DNA from: Georgfuchsia toluolica
Lineage (GTDB): Bacteria > Pseudomonadota > Gammaproteobacteria > Burkholderiales > Rhodocyclaceae
Reading direction: 5' to 3'
Assembly (NCBI RefSeq): GCF_907163265.1
Contig: NZ_CAJQUM010000001.1
Coordinates: 1,364,001 to 1,428,000, forward strand
DNA length: 64,000 bases
The notes under the pieces were generated by a model. The model made no database searches. It was not told the origin of the DNA and saw only the letters and a list, made by a program, of their open reading frames with translations. Positions 1 to 8,888 of this stretch are shown piece after piece. A program made the position numbers and the translations under genes. Positions within the stretch are counted from its first letter, which is position 1. Each line of letters opens with the position of its first letter.

Positions 1-812
1 TGTTCCGTGCGGCCCGCCTTGCGATGGGCCTGCATCAGCTTGTCCGCCACCAGGGCCAGGTAGACGGCATTCTGCGCTTCGACTCGCGTCCAGGCCGCGA
101 TTGCGCCCTCGGTATCGTTCTCGCTCCAGGCCAGATCGCCCTGCAGGATGGTGGCGCGAATGCACTTGCGATTGGCATTGATCGCCTGTTCCAGGTGCTC
201 GCGCGTCGCGGCATTGTGGCCGTGCATCAGCTCATTCGCGGCCAGTTCGCAGTGAAACTCGGCAATCTCGTTATGCCACAGGTGGTCGCCGTGGCTGCCC
301 AGTTCCCCGGCAATGGCAATGGCACGAGCCCATTCCTTTTCCTGCTGATAGATTTCGAGCAGGGCCTTCAGGGCGTCCTCGTCGCGGCTGGTGCCGCGCA
401 GCTTGATGAAGATTTCCTCGGCGCGATCCAGCAGGCCGGCCTTGAGATAATCCTGACCCAATTCCGAGAGCGCCTGCACGCGTTGCTCGTCGCTGAGCCG
501 GCCGCTTTCCATATCGCGTTCGACCAGGTTCTTGTGAATGCGGATGGCCCGGTCGGTTTCGCCGCGACGGCGGAACAGGCTGCCGAGGGTAAAGTGCAGT
601 TCAACAGTTTCGGGATCCACCTTGGCCGCTTCGAGGAAAGCCTCGATCGCCTTGTCCGGCTGCTCGTTGAGCAGGAAGTTCAAGCCATGGAAATAGGAAC
701 GAGGCAGTGCACGCGACTCCCTGACCAGATGGCGGATATCGATACGCGCGGCAATCCAGCCCAGCGCGAAAAACAGGGGCAGTACCAGCAGCCACCAGAG
801 TTCGATTGCCAC
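1..812 (-). CDS. lapB: LPS assembly protein B (TPR protein), cut by the window edge
   Basis: LapB is an inner-membrane-anchored tetratricopeptide protein that, in enterobacteria, regulates LpxC turnover and coordinates LPS assembly. Only the first 270 codons are visible. The protein opens with a GTG start reading (M)AIELWWLLVLPLFFALGW, a single N-terminal membrane segment, followed by helical repeats with TPR spacing (for example ALKALLEIYQQEKEWARAIA). The GTG at 812 was chosen because it gives the family N-terminus and has GGAG just upstream. It lies 3 bases beyond the lapA stop, so the pair is probably translationally coupled. The C-terminal rubredoxin-like part expected for the family lies outside the window. 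Identity is strong from sequence and context. Confidence 0.9.
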   Translation of the reverse strand, partial: MAIELWWLLVLPLFFALGWIAARIDIRHLVRESRALPRSYFHGLNFLLNEQPDKAIEAFLEAAKVDPETVELHFTLGSLFRRRGETDRAIRIHKNLVERDMESGRLSDEQRVQALSELGQDYLKAGLLDRAEEIFIKLRGTSRDEDALKALLEIYQQEKEWARAIAIAGELGSHGDHLWHNEIAEFHCELAANELMHGHNAATREHLEQAINANRKCIRATILQGDLAWSENDTEGAIAAWTRVEAQNAVYLALVADKLMQAHRKAGRTE

Positions 813-815
813 GAG

Positions 816-1064
816 CTAGCTCCGATCGCCGACGCGGCGTTTTAAGCGGCCCAACTCACGCCGCTGTCGCAGCAGGGTGGCCGTGGCGGCGGAAATGCCC
901 ACCACTACTCCAAGCACAAAAACACCCAGCACAACCAGCGACAGCGGTGCATCAACATGCCGATCAAAATAAAAGCGCAAGTCGACCGTCGCACTGTTCT
1001 TGACGGCAAGGCCGAACAGGGCAAAGAAAACGACAAAACGCAAAATCCAGATCAGGGTCTTCAT
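816..1064 (-). CDS. lapA: LPS assembly protein A domain membrane protein
   Basis: This is a small inner-membrane protein (82 aa) of the LapA/YciS family, partner of LapB in LPS homeostasis. Two hydrophobic helices are visible, about residues 5-24 and 38-63, then a basic cytoplasmic tail rich in Arg (LLRQRRELGRLKRRV). Length and topology fit the family. It sits between ihfB and lapB in the rpsA-ihfB-lapA-lapB order conserved in many beta- and gammaproteobacteria. A terminator hairpin lies between it and ihfB, so lapAB may have their own promoter or depend on read-through. Identity rests on topology plus synteny. Confidence 0.9.
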   Translation of the reverse strand: MKTLIWILRFVVFFALFGLAVKNSATVDLRFYFDRHVDAPLSLVVLGVFVLGVVVGISAATATLLRQRRELGRLKRRVGDRS

Positions 1065-1078
1065 TTTTCTCCACGCAC

Positions 1079-1110
1079 AAAAAAGGCGGTATCCGCCAAG
1101 AATACCGCCC
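1079..1110 (-). terminator. Intrinsic terminator after ihfB
   Basis: On the minus strand an 8-bp stem GGCGGTAT / ATACCGCC with a 9-base loop (1085-1109) is followed directly by a run of six T (1084 down to 1079). It lies in the gap between the end of ihfB and the start of lapA. Confidence 0.75.
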
Positions 1111-1132
1111 GTGGATGCTCATCATTCAACCG

Positions 1133-1417
1133 TCATGTCCTCAGATCGACACGTTCCCGCAGTTCCTTGCCTGGCTTGAAGTGCGGCACGTACTTTGCCG
1201 GAACCCGCACCTTCTCGCCTGACTTTGGGTTGCGCCCGAGACGCGGCGGCCGGTAGTTGAGCGAGAAGCTGCCAAAACCGCGAATCTCGATGCGGCCGCC
1301 TTGCGCCAACGCGTCGGTCAGCGCATCCAGAATCACTTTCACGGCGAAATCTGCATCCTTCGCCGCCAGTTGCGGGTAACGTGCCGCCAGCAGGGTAATG
1401 AGCTCGGACTTGGTCAT
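1133..1417 (-). CDS. ihfB: Integration host factor subunit beta
   Basis: This is a 94-residue DNA-bending protein of the HU/IHF family that pairs with IhfA to bend DNA at promoters, origins and recombination sites. It starts MTKSELI and carries the family signature [20 protein letters not shown], including the beta-arm region that intercalates with DNA through the Pro after RNP/GRNP. Length matches IHF-beta. It follows rpsA by 17 bases, the classical rpsA-ihfB pair, so the two are almost certainly co-transcribed. A terminator hairpin follows the stop. The subunit is assigned as beta rather than alpha or HU because of the rpsA linkage and the N-terminus. Confidence 0.95.
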   Translation of the reverse strand: MTKSELITLLAARYPQLAAKDADFAVKVILDALTDALAQGGRIEIRGFGSFSLNYRPPRLGRNPKSGEKVRVPAKYVPHFKPGKELRERVDLRT

Positions 1418-1434
1418 GAGTGACTATGCAAGAC

Positions 1435-3120
1435 TCAGTTTTGATTGAGTTTGGCCTTGAGCAGTGCGCCCAGATTGGTCGTGCCGCTGCTGGCTGAGGT
1501 GTCGGCGGCAAGCTTCTGCATGGCCTCATTCTGCTCGACCTGATCCTTGGCCTTGACCGAGAGGCTGATCGAGCGGGTCTTGCGATCCACGTTGATGATC
1601 ATCACCTCGATGTCATTGCCTTCCTTCAGCTCGGTACGCAGGTCTTCGATGCGATCGCGTGAGAATTCGGATACGCGCAGATAGCCTTCGATTTCACCGC
1701 CCAGGTCGATCACGGCACCCTTCTGGTCGACGCTCTTCACCTTGCCGTTGACGATGCTGTTCTTGTCGTGAGTGGCAATGTAGCTGGTGAAGGGATCGCC
1801 ATCCATCTGCTTGATACCGAGCGAGATGCGTTCCTTCTCGACGTCGATGGCCAGCACCACGGCCTCCACTTCGTCGCCCTTCTTGTAGTTCTGCTTGGCT
1901 TCCTCGCCGGTCACGTTCCAGGACAGATCGGAGAGATGCACCAGGCCGTCGATGCCGCCGGGCAGGCCGATGAAAATGCCGAAGTCGGTGATCGACTTGA
2001 TGGCGCCCTTTACCTTGTCGCCCTTCTTGTGGTTGATCGCGAAGTCGTCCCACGGGTTGGGCTGGCACTGTTTGATGCCAAGCGAGATGCGGCGGCGTTC
2101 TTCGTCGATTTCGAGAATCATGACTTCGACTTCGTCGCCGAGCTGCACCACCTTGGAGGGATGGATGTTCTTGTTGGTCCAGTCCATTTCAGAGACGTGG
2201 ACCAGGCCTTCGATGCCCTGTTCAATCTCGACGAACGCACCATAGTCGGTGAGGTTGGTGACCTTGCCGAAGAGGCGGGTGCCGGAAGGATAACGGCGCG
2301 CGATTCCCACCCACGGATCTTCGCCGAGCTGCTTCATGCCGAGCGAAACGCGATTCTTTTCCTGGTCGAACTTGAGCACCTTGGCGGTGACTTCGTCGCC
2401 GACATTGATGACTTCCGACGGGTGACGCACGCGACGCCAGGCCAGGTCGGTGATGTGGAGCAGACCGTCGATGCCGCCCAGATCGACAAACGCGCCGTAA
2501 TCGGTGATGTTCTTGACGATGCCCTTGACGATGGTGCCTTCCTGCAATGTTTCGAGCAGCTTTTGGCGGTCTTCGCCCATGTTGGCTTCAAGCACGGCGC
2601 GGCGCGACAACACGACATTGTTGCGTTTGCGATCAAGCTTGATGACCTTGAATTCGAATTCCTTGCCTTCGAACGGCGTAGTGTCCTTGACCGGGCGGGT
2701 GTCAACCAGCGAACCGGGGAGGAAGGCGCGAATGCCGTTGGCCATGACGGTAAGACCGCCCTTGACCTTGCCCGTGATCAGGCCCTTGACCAGGATGCCT
2801 TCGTTCATTGCCTTGTCGAGATCGTTCCAGGCGGCGATACGCTTGGCTTTCTCGCGGCTCAAACGCGTCTCGCCATAGCCGTCTTCGAGCATTTCGATGG
2901 CGACGGCGACGTAGTCGCCGGGCTTGACGTCGATGATGCCGGCGTCATTCTTGAATTCTTCGGCGGCGATGAAGCTTTCGGATTTGAGTCCGGCATTGAC
3001 GACCACATAGTTCTGGTCGACGCGGACGACTTCGGCGGTGATGACCTCGCCGGCGCGCATTTCCTGGCGCTGCAGGCTTTCTTCAAAAAGGCTGGCAAAA
3101 CTTTCGGCTACTGCTGACAT
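1435..3120 (-). CDS. rpsA: 30S ribosomal protein S1
   Basis: S1 binds mRNA leaders and helps the 30S subunit load structured messages. The 561-aa protein contains six S1 (OB-fold) repeats: domains 1-2 near residues 20-90 and 105-175 for ribosome docking, and four closely similar RNA-binding repeats from about 190 to 520, each with a core such as [39 protein letters not shown] or [20 protein letters not shown]. Length is that of a full proteobacterial S1. It follows aroA-cmk and precedes ihfB, the standard cmk-rpsA-ihfB order. A roughly 100-base gap upstream could hold its own promoter or the S1 autoregulatory leader, but I see no clear consensus there. Confidence 0.97.
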   Translation of the reverse strand: MSAVAESFASLFEESLQRQEMRAGEVITAEVVRVDQNYVVVNAGLKSESFIAAEEFKNDAGIIDVKPGDYVAVAIEMLEDGYGETRLSREKAKRIAAWNDLDKAMNEGILVKGLITGKVKGGLTVMANGIRAFLPGSLVDTRPVKDTTPFEGKEFEFKVIKLDRKRNNVVLSRRAVLEANMGEDRQKLLETLQEGTIVKGIVKNITDYGAFVDLGGIDGLLHITDLAWRRVRHPSEVINVGDEVTAKVLKFDQEKNRVSLGMKQLGEDPWVGIARRYPSGTRLFGKVTNLTDYGAFVEIEQGIEGLVHVSEMDWTNKNIHPSKVVQLGDEVEVMILEIDEERRRISLGIKQCQPNPWDDFAINHKKGDKVKGAIKSITDFGIFIGLPGGIDGLVHLSDLSWNVTGEEAKQNYKKGDEVEAVVLAIDVEKERISLGIKQMDGDPFTSYIATHDKNSIVNGKVKSVDQKGAVIDLGGEIEGYLRVSEFSRDRIEDLRTELKEGNDIEVMIINVDRKTRSISLSVKAKDQVEQNEAMQKLAADTSASSGTTNLGALLKAKLNQN

Positions 3121-3220
3121 TGAGTTGGGACCTTCATATACACCGGCATCTTTAGGTATGCACGGTGGGTTAGTTGCTCAAAGCTTGCCTCGACTGGCGC
3201 CGCTGCAAACACCCTGCGTT

Positions 3221-5215
3221 TCAGCGCTTGCCGTCAACCGCGTCCCGGGCCCAGCCCAGTACCGCATCGACTGCCTGCTCGATGGACAATTCGGTCGTAT
3301 CGAGCAGATGCGCATCCTCGCCCTTCCGCAGGGGCGCCACGCTGCGGGAGGCATCCCGTTCATCGCGTTCGCGCAAATCCTGAAGAAGGGGCCGAATATT
3401 AGCAGCAACCCCCTTTGCGATCAACTGTTTATATCGCCGTTCCGCGCGCGCCTCGACCGAGGCGGTGAGAAAAATTTTGACTTCTGCCTGCGGGAACACC
3501 ACCGAGCCCATATCGCGCCCGTCCGCCACCAGGCCGGGCCAGCGCCGATAGGCGCGCTGCCGCTCAATCAGCGCCGCACGCACGGCCGGCAATGCAGCCA
3601 CTTTCGACGAGGCAGCCGACATTTCCTCGCTGCGAATGGCCTCCGTCACATCGTTGCCCGAGAGCAACACCTGGTCGCCCCTGAACTCGGCCGACAAAGC
3701 CGCGGCAATCGCGGCGATGCCGGCCTCGTCGTCGTACCCCACTCCGGCCTGTTGGCCGGCCAATGCCACCAGACGATACAGGGACCCGCTGTCGAGATAG
3801 CCATAGCCCAAGGCATTTGCCACCCGTTGCGCCACCGTGCCCTTGCCGGAAGCCGACGGCCCGTCGATCGCAATTACCGGTGCGGTGATTTCCGCAAAGC
3901 GGTCGAAGTAATCGGGGAAGGTTTTGGCGACGCAGTTCGGATCGAGAATCCGTACCGGCACGCCGCCCAGCGCCACCAGCGAAAAGCACATCGCCATGCG
4001 GTGGTCGTCGTAAGTGGCGATAGAAGCATGAGGCGTGAGGTGTGAGGTGTAAGGAGGAGAGACCTTCAGCCAATCATCCCCTTCTTCGACTATCGCGCCG
4101 ACTTTTCTCAATTCCGTTGCCATAGCGACAATGCGGTCGGTTTCCTTAACGCGCCAACTGGCGATGTTGCGCAGGGTGCACGGGCCGTCGGCAAACAGCG
4201 CTGCCACAGCCAGCGTCATCGCCGCATCGGGAATGTGATTGAGGTCAAGATCAAAGGCGCGCAGCTTGCTCCCCTCTCCCGCATCAGCGGGAGAGGGGCT
4301 GGGGATGAGGGCAGACAATGGCCCACGCGCTTCAATCCAGTTGTCACCCATCCCGATGCGCGCGCCCAGGCTGGCCAGCGCGTCGGCGAAAGCCACATCG
4401 CCCTGGATGCTGTTTCGACCCACTCCTTCGACCCGCACTGGCCCACCGGCAATCGCCCCCGCCGCCAGAAAGTACGAGGCCGACGAGGCATCGCCTTCGA
4501 CGTGAATCGTACCGGGGCTGACATAGCGCTGCCCCGCGGCAATCGTGAATCTCGACCAGCCTTCGCGCTCGACCTTGACGCCGAAGCGCGCCATCAGATT
4601 CAGCGTGATCTCGATATAGGGTTTGGAGATGAGTTCGGTTGTCATCTCGATCACGGCGGTTTGACCCATGAGTGGCAATGCCATCAGCAAGGCGGTGAGG
4701 AACTGCGACGAGACGTCGCCGCGCACCTGGATCGGCGCCGACAAATTGATCTGTGCAGGCAGCACTTGCAGCGGCGGGAAACCCGCGTTGCCGAGATAGC
4801 GCACCTCGGCGCCAATCTGGGTGAGGCCGTCGACGAGGTCGCGAATCGGCCGTTCGTGCATGCGCGCCACACCGGACAACTGGTAATGACCAGCGGATAA
4901 GGCCAGCGCCGCCGTCAGCGGCCGGAATGCGGTGCCCGCATTGCCCAGAAAAAGCTCGGCCTGCTTGATGGGGAACGGCCCGGCCGCTCCCTTCACCCGG
5001 TAACTGTCCGCGCCGGCAGATTCAATGCCGATGCCCAACTGGCGCAGAGCCGCCAGCATCACGCGCGTGTCATCTGAATCGAGCAGATCGGCAACCACGG
5101 TCTCGCCCTGCGCCAGCGCCGCCAGCAGCAAGACGCGATTGGAAATGCTCTTCGAGCCGGGGAGCCGCACCGTGCCCGCAGCGCGATGCAATACGGGAAT
5201 ATCGAGATGGTTCAT
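3221..5215 (-). CDS. aroA-cmk: Fused EPSP synthase (AroA) - cytidylate kinase (Cmk)
   Basis: This is one uninterrupted 664-aa frame joining two enzymes usually made separately. Residues 1-442 are 3-phosphoshikimate 1-carboxyvinyltransferase (shikimate pathway): [10 protein letters not shown] near the start, [37 protein letters not shown] and YDDHRMAM are all present. From residue 443 it is CMP/dCMP kinase, with the P-loop GPSASGKGT at about 452-460 and [13 protein letters not shown]. The ATG expected at the start of a free-standing cmk reads ATC in the fusion ([11 protein letters not shown]). Two low-complexity inserts, near residues 301-316 and 388-397, correspond to dispersed DNA repeats and are described separately. 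Annotated AroA-Cmk fusions occur in other betaproteobacteria, so the fusion itself is known. Confidence 0.95.
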   Translation of the reverse strand: MNHLDIPVLHRAAGTVRLPGSKSISNRVLLLAALAQGETVVADLLDSDDTRVMLAALRQLGIGIESAGADSYRVKGAAGPFPIKQAELFLGNAGTAFRPLTAALALSAGHYQLSGVARMHERPIRDLVDGLTQIGAEVRYLGNAGFPPLQVLPAQINLSAPIQVRGDVSSQFLTALLMALPLMGQTAVIEMTTELISKPYIEITLNLMARFGVKVEREGWSRFTIAAGQRYVSPGTIHVEGDASSASYFLAAGAIAGGPVRVEGVGRNSIQGDVAFADALASLGARIGMGDNWIEARGPLSALIPSPSPADAGEGSKLRAFDLDLNHIPDAAMTLAVAALFADGPCTLRNIASWRVKETDRIVAMATELRKVGAIVEEGDDWLKVSPPYTSHLTPHASIATYDDHRMAMCFSLVALGGVPVRILDPNCVAKTFPDYFDRFAEITAPVIAIDGPSASGKGTVAQRVANALGYGYLDSGSLYRLVALAGQQAGVGYDDEAGIAAIAAALSAEFRGDQVLLSGNDVTEAIRSEEMSAASSKVAALPAVRAALIERQRAYRRWPGLVADGRDMGSVVFPQAEVKIFLTASVEARAERRYKQLIAKGVAANIRPLLQDLRERDERDASRSVAPLRKGEDAHLLDTTELSIEQAVDAVLGWARDAVDGKR
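4025..4054. repeat. GTGAGGT tandem repeat inside aroA
   Basis: The plus strand reads GAGGCGTGAGGTGTGAGGTGT, a short tandem of a 7-bp unit GTGAGGT. On the coding strand it encodes TSHLTPHAS, a string that does not belong to the EPSP synthase family: other enzymes go almost directly from the SPP-like motif to the [11 protein letters not shown] motif. It looks like a dispersed intergenic repeat captured in frame. Confidence 0.7.
4269..4311. repeat. Palindromic CCCCTCTCCC-type repeat inside aroA
   Basis: A perfect 12-bp inverted repeat, CCCCTCTCCCGC (4271-4282) and GCGGGAGAGGGG (4287-4298), separated by ATCA and followed by CTGGGGATGAGGG. A second copy of the same element lies in the intergenic gap at 8795-8837. 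In aroA it is read as [15 protein letters not shown] in frame, between RGPLSA and [15 protein letters not shown], where typical AroA proteins have no such insert. Confidence 0.85.
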
Positions 5216-5332
5216 AGATTGGACTTATGCAATGAGCAATATGCAGAATGCGCGCTTACGTTTGAGGCGGAGTAATAAGGGACGAGTAATAAGGGACAGA
5301 CCACGATTTTCTTTCCAAATCGCCTTGTCAAT
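5216..5332. other. Gap between tyrA and aroA with REP/transposase-associated debris
   Basis: The 117-base gap carries a 12-bp direct repeat GTAATAAGGGAC at 5271-5282 and 5285-5296, running into AGACCACGATTTTC. On the other strand this is GAAAATCGTGGTCTGTCCC, a phrase I recall from the borders of REP-associated tyrosine transposase (Y1_Tnp) elements; that link is from memory. No transposase gene is present. It has no obvious coding content. Confidence 0.5.
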
Positions 5333-6220
5333 TTACTCTTCCGCGTTTTCGCTCATACCATGCAGCCATTCATCGCGCGCCTGGCGCGCGGCGGCAAACA
5401 CCGCTTCCAGACCATTCGCATCCGCCGCCGCCAGCAGGGTACGCAGCCGCAGCAGCGCGGCCATGTAGGCATCGAGTTCGGCGATCAGCGGGGCGCGATT
5501 GACGATGCAGATGTCGCGCCACATTTCGGGGTGGCTGCTGGCAATCCGCGTGAAGTCGCGGAAACCGCCGGCGGCGAAACCGAACAGTTCGCCGGCGTTA
5601 TCGCGCGCGGCGAATTCATGCACCAGCGCATAGGCCAGCAGATGCGGCAGATGGCTCACGGCAGCAAAGACGCGGTCATGCGCTGCGGTGCTCAGGATAT
5701 CGACCTTGGCGCCGCAGGCTTCCCATGCCGTGCGCACCAGCGCGAGGCCATCCGTGCCGGTCGCGGAGCCAGGCGTCAGCACCACGCGACGGTCGCGATA
5801 CAAATCTGCCTGCGCCGCGGCGGCGCCGCCTTTTTCAGAACCGGCGATCGGATGACCGGGCACGAATTGGGCAACGCGCGCACCAAGAATTCGCTCCGCC
5901 GCCTGCAATATATCGCGCTTGGTGCTGCCGCCATCGGTCACCACGGTATGCGCTTCGAGATGCGGCAGCAGCGCCTGCAGGGCGGCTTCCATGGCGCCGA
6001 CCGGCATGGCCAGCAAGACCAGATCGGCGCCCTGCATGGCGCCGGCCCAATCGTCGGCAATGGCATCGATGACGCCGAGTTGTTTTGCGCGTTCCAGCGT
6101 TGCCCGCGTGCGGCCGATGCCGACCACTTCGCGCACCGCTCCGGCCTGCTTCAGCGCCAGGGCGAACGAACCGCCGATGAGGCCGACGCCGGCAATAACG
6201 ATTTTGTTAAGTTTTACCAT
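5333..6220 (-). CDS. tyrA: Prephenate dehydrogenase
   Basis: NAD(P)-dependent oxidative decarboxylase of prephenate (or arogenate) in tyrosine synthesis, cytosolic, 295 aa. The dinucleotide-binding Rossmann motif GVGLIGGS is at residues 12-19, followed by DGGSTKRD and the substrate-domain signature GHPIAGSEKGG; SHLPHLLAYALV and GGFRDFTRIASS are conserved in the helical C-terminal domain. No chorismate mutase or ACT domain is fused. It lies between hisC and aroA-cmk, the usual hisC-tyrA-aroA order for tyrosine and chorismate genes, and is separated from hisC by a repeat element. Assignment is strong; whether the enzyme prefers prephenate or arogenate cannot be read from the sequence. Confidence 0.95.
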   Translation of the reverse strand: MVKLNKIVIAGVGLIGGSFALALKQAGAVREVVGIGRTRATLERAKQLGVIDAIADDWAGAMQGADLVLLAMPVGAMEAALQALLPHLEAHTVVTDGGSTKRDILQAAERILGARVAQFVPGHPIAGSEKGGAAAAQADLYRDRRVVLTPGSATGTDGLALVRTAWEACGAKVDILSTAAHDRVFAAVSHLPHLLAYALVHEFAARDNAGELFGFAAGGFRDFTRIASSHPEMWRDICIVNRAPLIAELDAYMAALLRLRTLLAAADANGLEAVFAAARQARDEWLHGMSENAEE

Positions 6221-6230
6221 AAAAGCATTT

Positions 6231-6329
6231 AGCCACAGAGGACACAGAGATCACAGAGGAAAGACTTAAACCCAATGAGGCAATAAATTTCCTTTGCATT
6301 TCTCTATGCACTCTGTGTCCTCTGTGGCT
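6231..6329. repeat. 99-bp element with 19-bp perfect terminal inverted repeats
   Basis: AGCCACAGAGGACACAGAG at 6231-6249 is matched exactly by its reverse complement at 6311-6329, with about 61 bases between. It fills almost the whole hisC-tyrA gap and its right arm touches the hisC stop codon. This is a dispersed CCACAGAGGACACAGAG-type palindrome, MITE-like, without any coding sequence. Confidence 0.85.
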
Positions 6330-7432
6330 TATGAATTTAACGCATTTTTCAAGGCTGCCAGAAACCGCTCGTTTTCCTGCTCCAGGCCAATGGTAACGCG
6401 CAGATGCTGCGGCATTTCGTAGCCGACCAGCGGGCGCACGATGACGCCCTGCCGGAGCAGGCGCTGATTGACCCCGGCGGCATCCGCGACGCGAAAGGTA
6501 ATGAAGTTGCCGCGGGACGGAATCCATTCAAGTCCCAGTTCTTTCAACCCGGCTTCGATCTGCCGCATCCCGCGCCGGTTCAGTTCATGACTCTGGTCGA
6601 CAAACGCCTTGTCGTCGAGTGCGGCGATGGCGGCGGCGGCGGCGAGATTGTTGACGTTGAAGGGCTGCCGCACGCGATTCATCAGGTCGGCCACTTCCGG
6701 CGCGGCAACGGCGTAGCCGACGCGCAGACCGGCGAGGCCATAGACCTTGGAGAAGGTCCGCGTCACGATCAGGTTGGGGAATTCATCGATCCAGCGCACC
6801 GTGTCGACACGCAAGTCAGGCGGCAGGTATTCGTTATAGGCCTCGTCGATCACCACCGCCACGTCGGCCGGCACGCCGCGCAGGAAGGCCTTGATATCGT
6901 CATAAGGCAGGAAAGTGCCGGTCGGATTGTTCGGGTTGGCAATCCACACCACGCGCGTGTCGGGACGCAGCGCGGCACGCATGGCGGCAAGATCGTGGCC
7001 GTAATTTTTGGCGGGAGTGACGATGCATTCCGCGCCCGTCATGACGGTCGCCAGCAAATACACGACAAAGGTATGTTGTGCCATGACGGCGGAACGGCCC
7101 GTGGTCAGGAACACGCGCGCCGCCAGATCCAGCACGTCGTTGGAGCCGTTGCCGAGCACGATCTGCTCGTGCCTTACCCGCAGATGGCTGGCCAGTGCCG
7201 CGGCCAGGTCGAAGGTGTCGGGATAGCGCTCTATGCCATTCATCGCTTTCTCGACCGCGGCACGCGCTTTCGGGCTTATGCCGAGCGGGTTTTCATTGGA
7301 GGCCAGCTTGACGATGCTCTCCAGCGGCAAGCCGATGTCGCGCGCCAGTTCGGTGACCGGCTTGCCCGGCACATAAGGCGAGATGGAGCGAATCCAGGCC
7401 GGCGACTGTTGGTAAAGGGTAGTCTGCGTCAT
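6329..7432 (-). CDS. hisC: Histidinol-phosphate aminotransferase
   Basis: PLP-dependent class I/II aminotransferase, 367 aa. In this cluster position it probably serves both histidine synthesis and aromatic amino acid transamination. Visible motifs are LASNENPLG, the NPNNPTGT loop, DEAYNEYLP and the Schiff-base lysine in [17 protein letters not shown] (about Lys229). The start overlaps the end of der in an ATGA arrangement, so translation is coupled. Gyr-ser-phe genes usually found upstream of hisC-tyrA-aroA are missing and der stands in their place. It could be labelled HisC2, aromatic type; only biochemical or phylogenetic work would settle the substrate. Confidence 0.93.
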   Translation of the reverse strand: MTQTTLYQQSPAWIRSISPYVPGKPVTELARDIGLPLESIVKLASNENPLGISPKARAAVEKAMNGIERYPDTFDLAAALASHLRVRHEQIVLGNGSNDVLDLAARVFLTTGRSAVMAQHTFVVYLLATVMTGAECIVTPAKNYGHDLAAMRAALRPDTRVVWIANPNNPTGTFLPYDDIKAFLRGVPADVAVVIDEAYNEYLPPDLRVDTVRWIDEFPNLIVTRTFSKVYGLAGLRVGYAVAAPEVADLMNRVRQPFNVNNLAAAAAIAALDDKAFVDQSHELNRRGMRQIEAGLKELGLEWIPSRGNFITFRVADAAGVNQRLLRQGVIVRPLVGYEMPQHLRVTIGLEQENERFLAALKNALNS

Positions 7433-8763
7433 TTCTTGTCGAAGGGATTGGTGGACGATTTGAAGCGGATTTGGAGCGGCGTGCCCTGCAGCTTGAAGAT
7501 GTCAAGAAAGCTGCGTTCGAGATAGCGCGTGTAGGAGTCGGGGATCTGATCCAGCGCGTTGCCGTGGATCACGATGATGGGCGGGTTGCTGCCGCCCTGG
7601 TGCGCATAGCGCAGTTTGGGTCGAAACAGGCCGTGGCGCGGCGGACCCTGTTTTTCGACCACGGCCAGCAGGGCGCGCGTAAGCTTGGGCGTGGTCAGCT
7701 TGGCCATGGCGGCGGCATAAGCCTTGTCGACCGAGCCCAGCACGCCGCCGATGCCCTGCCCGTGCAGGGCGGAGATGTAATGCACGCGGGCGAAGCCGAG
7801 GAAATTGAGCTTGCGCTCGATGTCGATCTTGATGCGCTCGCGCCGATACGCGTCCACCGCATCCCATTTGTTGACCGCGATCACCAGCGCCCGCCCCGCT
7901 TCGATGATGAAACCGGCGATATGCGCGTCCTGATCCGAGATATCCTGACTGGCGTCCAGCATGAGTACAACGACATTGGCTTCCTCGATCGCCTGCAGCG
8001 TCTTGATCACGGAAAACTTTTCAATGGTCTCGAAAACCTTGCCCTTGCGCCGCAGCCCCGCGGTATCGATCAGCGTGTATTGGCGGCCGTTCTTCTCGAA
8101 CTCGATTTCGATGGCGTCGCGCGTGGTGCCCGGCATGTCGAAGGCGATGACGCGATCTTCGCCGAGCAGGGTATTGATCAACGTGCTCTTGCCGACATTG
8201 GGGCGGCCGGCGATGGCCAAGCGTATACCCGGCGGCCCTGATAGCTGATCGCCTTTCTGCTCTTCCTCGTCGGGAAACGCTTCCAGCACCAGGTCAATCA
8301 ATTCGTTGACGCCGTCGCCATGCGCCGCGGAAATAACCCGCGGTTCGCCACAACCGAGTTCATGGAACTCGGCGCCGACCACGGCGCGATCCATGCCTTC
8401 CGCCTTGTTCACCACCAGATGCAACGGCCGACCACTACGCCGCAACAGGTCGGCGATCACCTTGTCCTGCGGCGTCAGTCCGGTACGGCCATCGACGATG
8501 AACAGCAGCGCATCGGCTTCGGCGATCGCCGCTTCAGCCTGGCGCGCCATTTCATGCACGATGCCGTCTTTCACCAACGGCTCGAAGCCGCCGGTATCGA
8601 CCGCAAGGAAGGGCCGGTGGCCGATGCGGCCATGCCCATAGTGGCGGTCGCGCGTGAGTCCCGGGATGTCGGCCACCAGCGCATCGCGCGAGCGCGTGAG
8701 GCGATTGAACAGCGTACTTTTGCCGACGTTGGGGCGACCCACGAGCACCAGCGTCGGTTTCAT
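7429..8763 (-). CDS. der: Ribosome biogenesis GTPase Der (EngA)
   Basis: Essential double-GTPase that helps mature the 50S subunit, 444 aa. Two tandem G domains are clear: GRPNVGKST at residues 9-17 and again at about 186-194, with DTGGF and [10 protein letters not shown] switch II motifs and NKAEG / NKWDA specificity loops, followed by a KH-like C-terminal domain (about residues 355-435) with [10 protein letters not shown] at the end. It lies downstream of bamB, as in most beta- and gammaproteobacteria. The gene usually next to it, hfq, is absent and hisC follows with a 4-base overlap. Confidence 0.97.
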   Translation of the reverse strand: MKPTLVLVGRPNVGKSTLFNRLTRSRDALVADIPGLTRDRHYGHGRIGHRPFLAVDTGGFEPLVKDGIVHEMARQAEAAIAEADALLFIVDGRTGLTPQDKVIADLLRRSGRPLHLVVNKAEGMDRAVVGAEFHELGCGEPRVISAAHGDGVNELIDLVLEAFPDEEEQKGDQLSGPPGIRLAIAGRPNVGKSTLINTLLGEDRVIAFDMPGTTRDAIEIEFEKNGRQYTLIDTAGLRRKGKVFETIEKFSVIKTLQAIEEANVVVLMLDASQDISDQDAHIAGFIIEAGRALVIAVNKWDAVDAYRRERIKIDIERKLNFLGFARVHYISALHGQGIGGVLGSVDKAYAAAMAKLTTPKLTRALLAVVEKQGPPRHGLFRPKLRYAHQGGSNPPIIVIHGNALDQIPDSYTRYLERSFLDIFKLQGTPLQIRFKSSTNPFDKK

Positions 8764-8794
8764 TCACATAACAGTCGCAACGCGACTCTCGATG

Positions 8795-8837
8795 CTCCCC
8801 TCTCCCCGCTGTGGGAGAGGGGCTGGGGGTGAGGGGG
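8795..8837. repeat. Second copy of the CCCCTCTCCC palindromic repeat
   Basis: CCCCTCTCCC (8797-8806) and GGGAGAGGGG (8813-8822) form the same inverted repeat as in aroA, followed by CTGGGGGTGAGGG. It lies in the bamB-der gap (8764-8888), which is otherwise empty. Confidence 0.85.
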
Positions 8838-8888
8838 AAACGGCACAGTGTTCATGCTCGGCGCGACACTCGGTATCAGGCGCACGGC

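Noticed and set aside
24-845. A 273-codon plus-strand frame opposite lapB
   Set aside because: It is antisense to a clear TPR gene whose GTG start explains the coding.
1768-3117. A 449-codon plus-strand open frame opposite rpsA
   Set aside because: It is a long mirror frame of the conserved S1 gene with no family motifs. GC-rich codon use often leaves such frames open on the other strand.
4235-4900. A 221-codon plus-strand frame across aroA
   Set aside because: It lies on the opposite strand of aroA and codes only low-complexity His/Arg/Gln text without a known domain.
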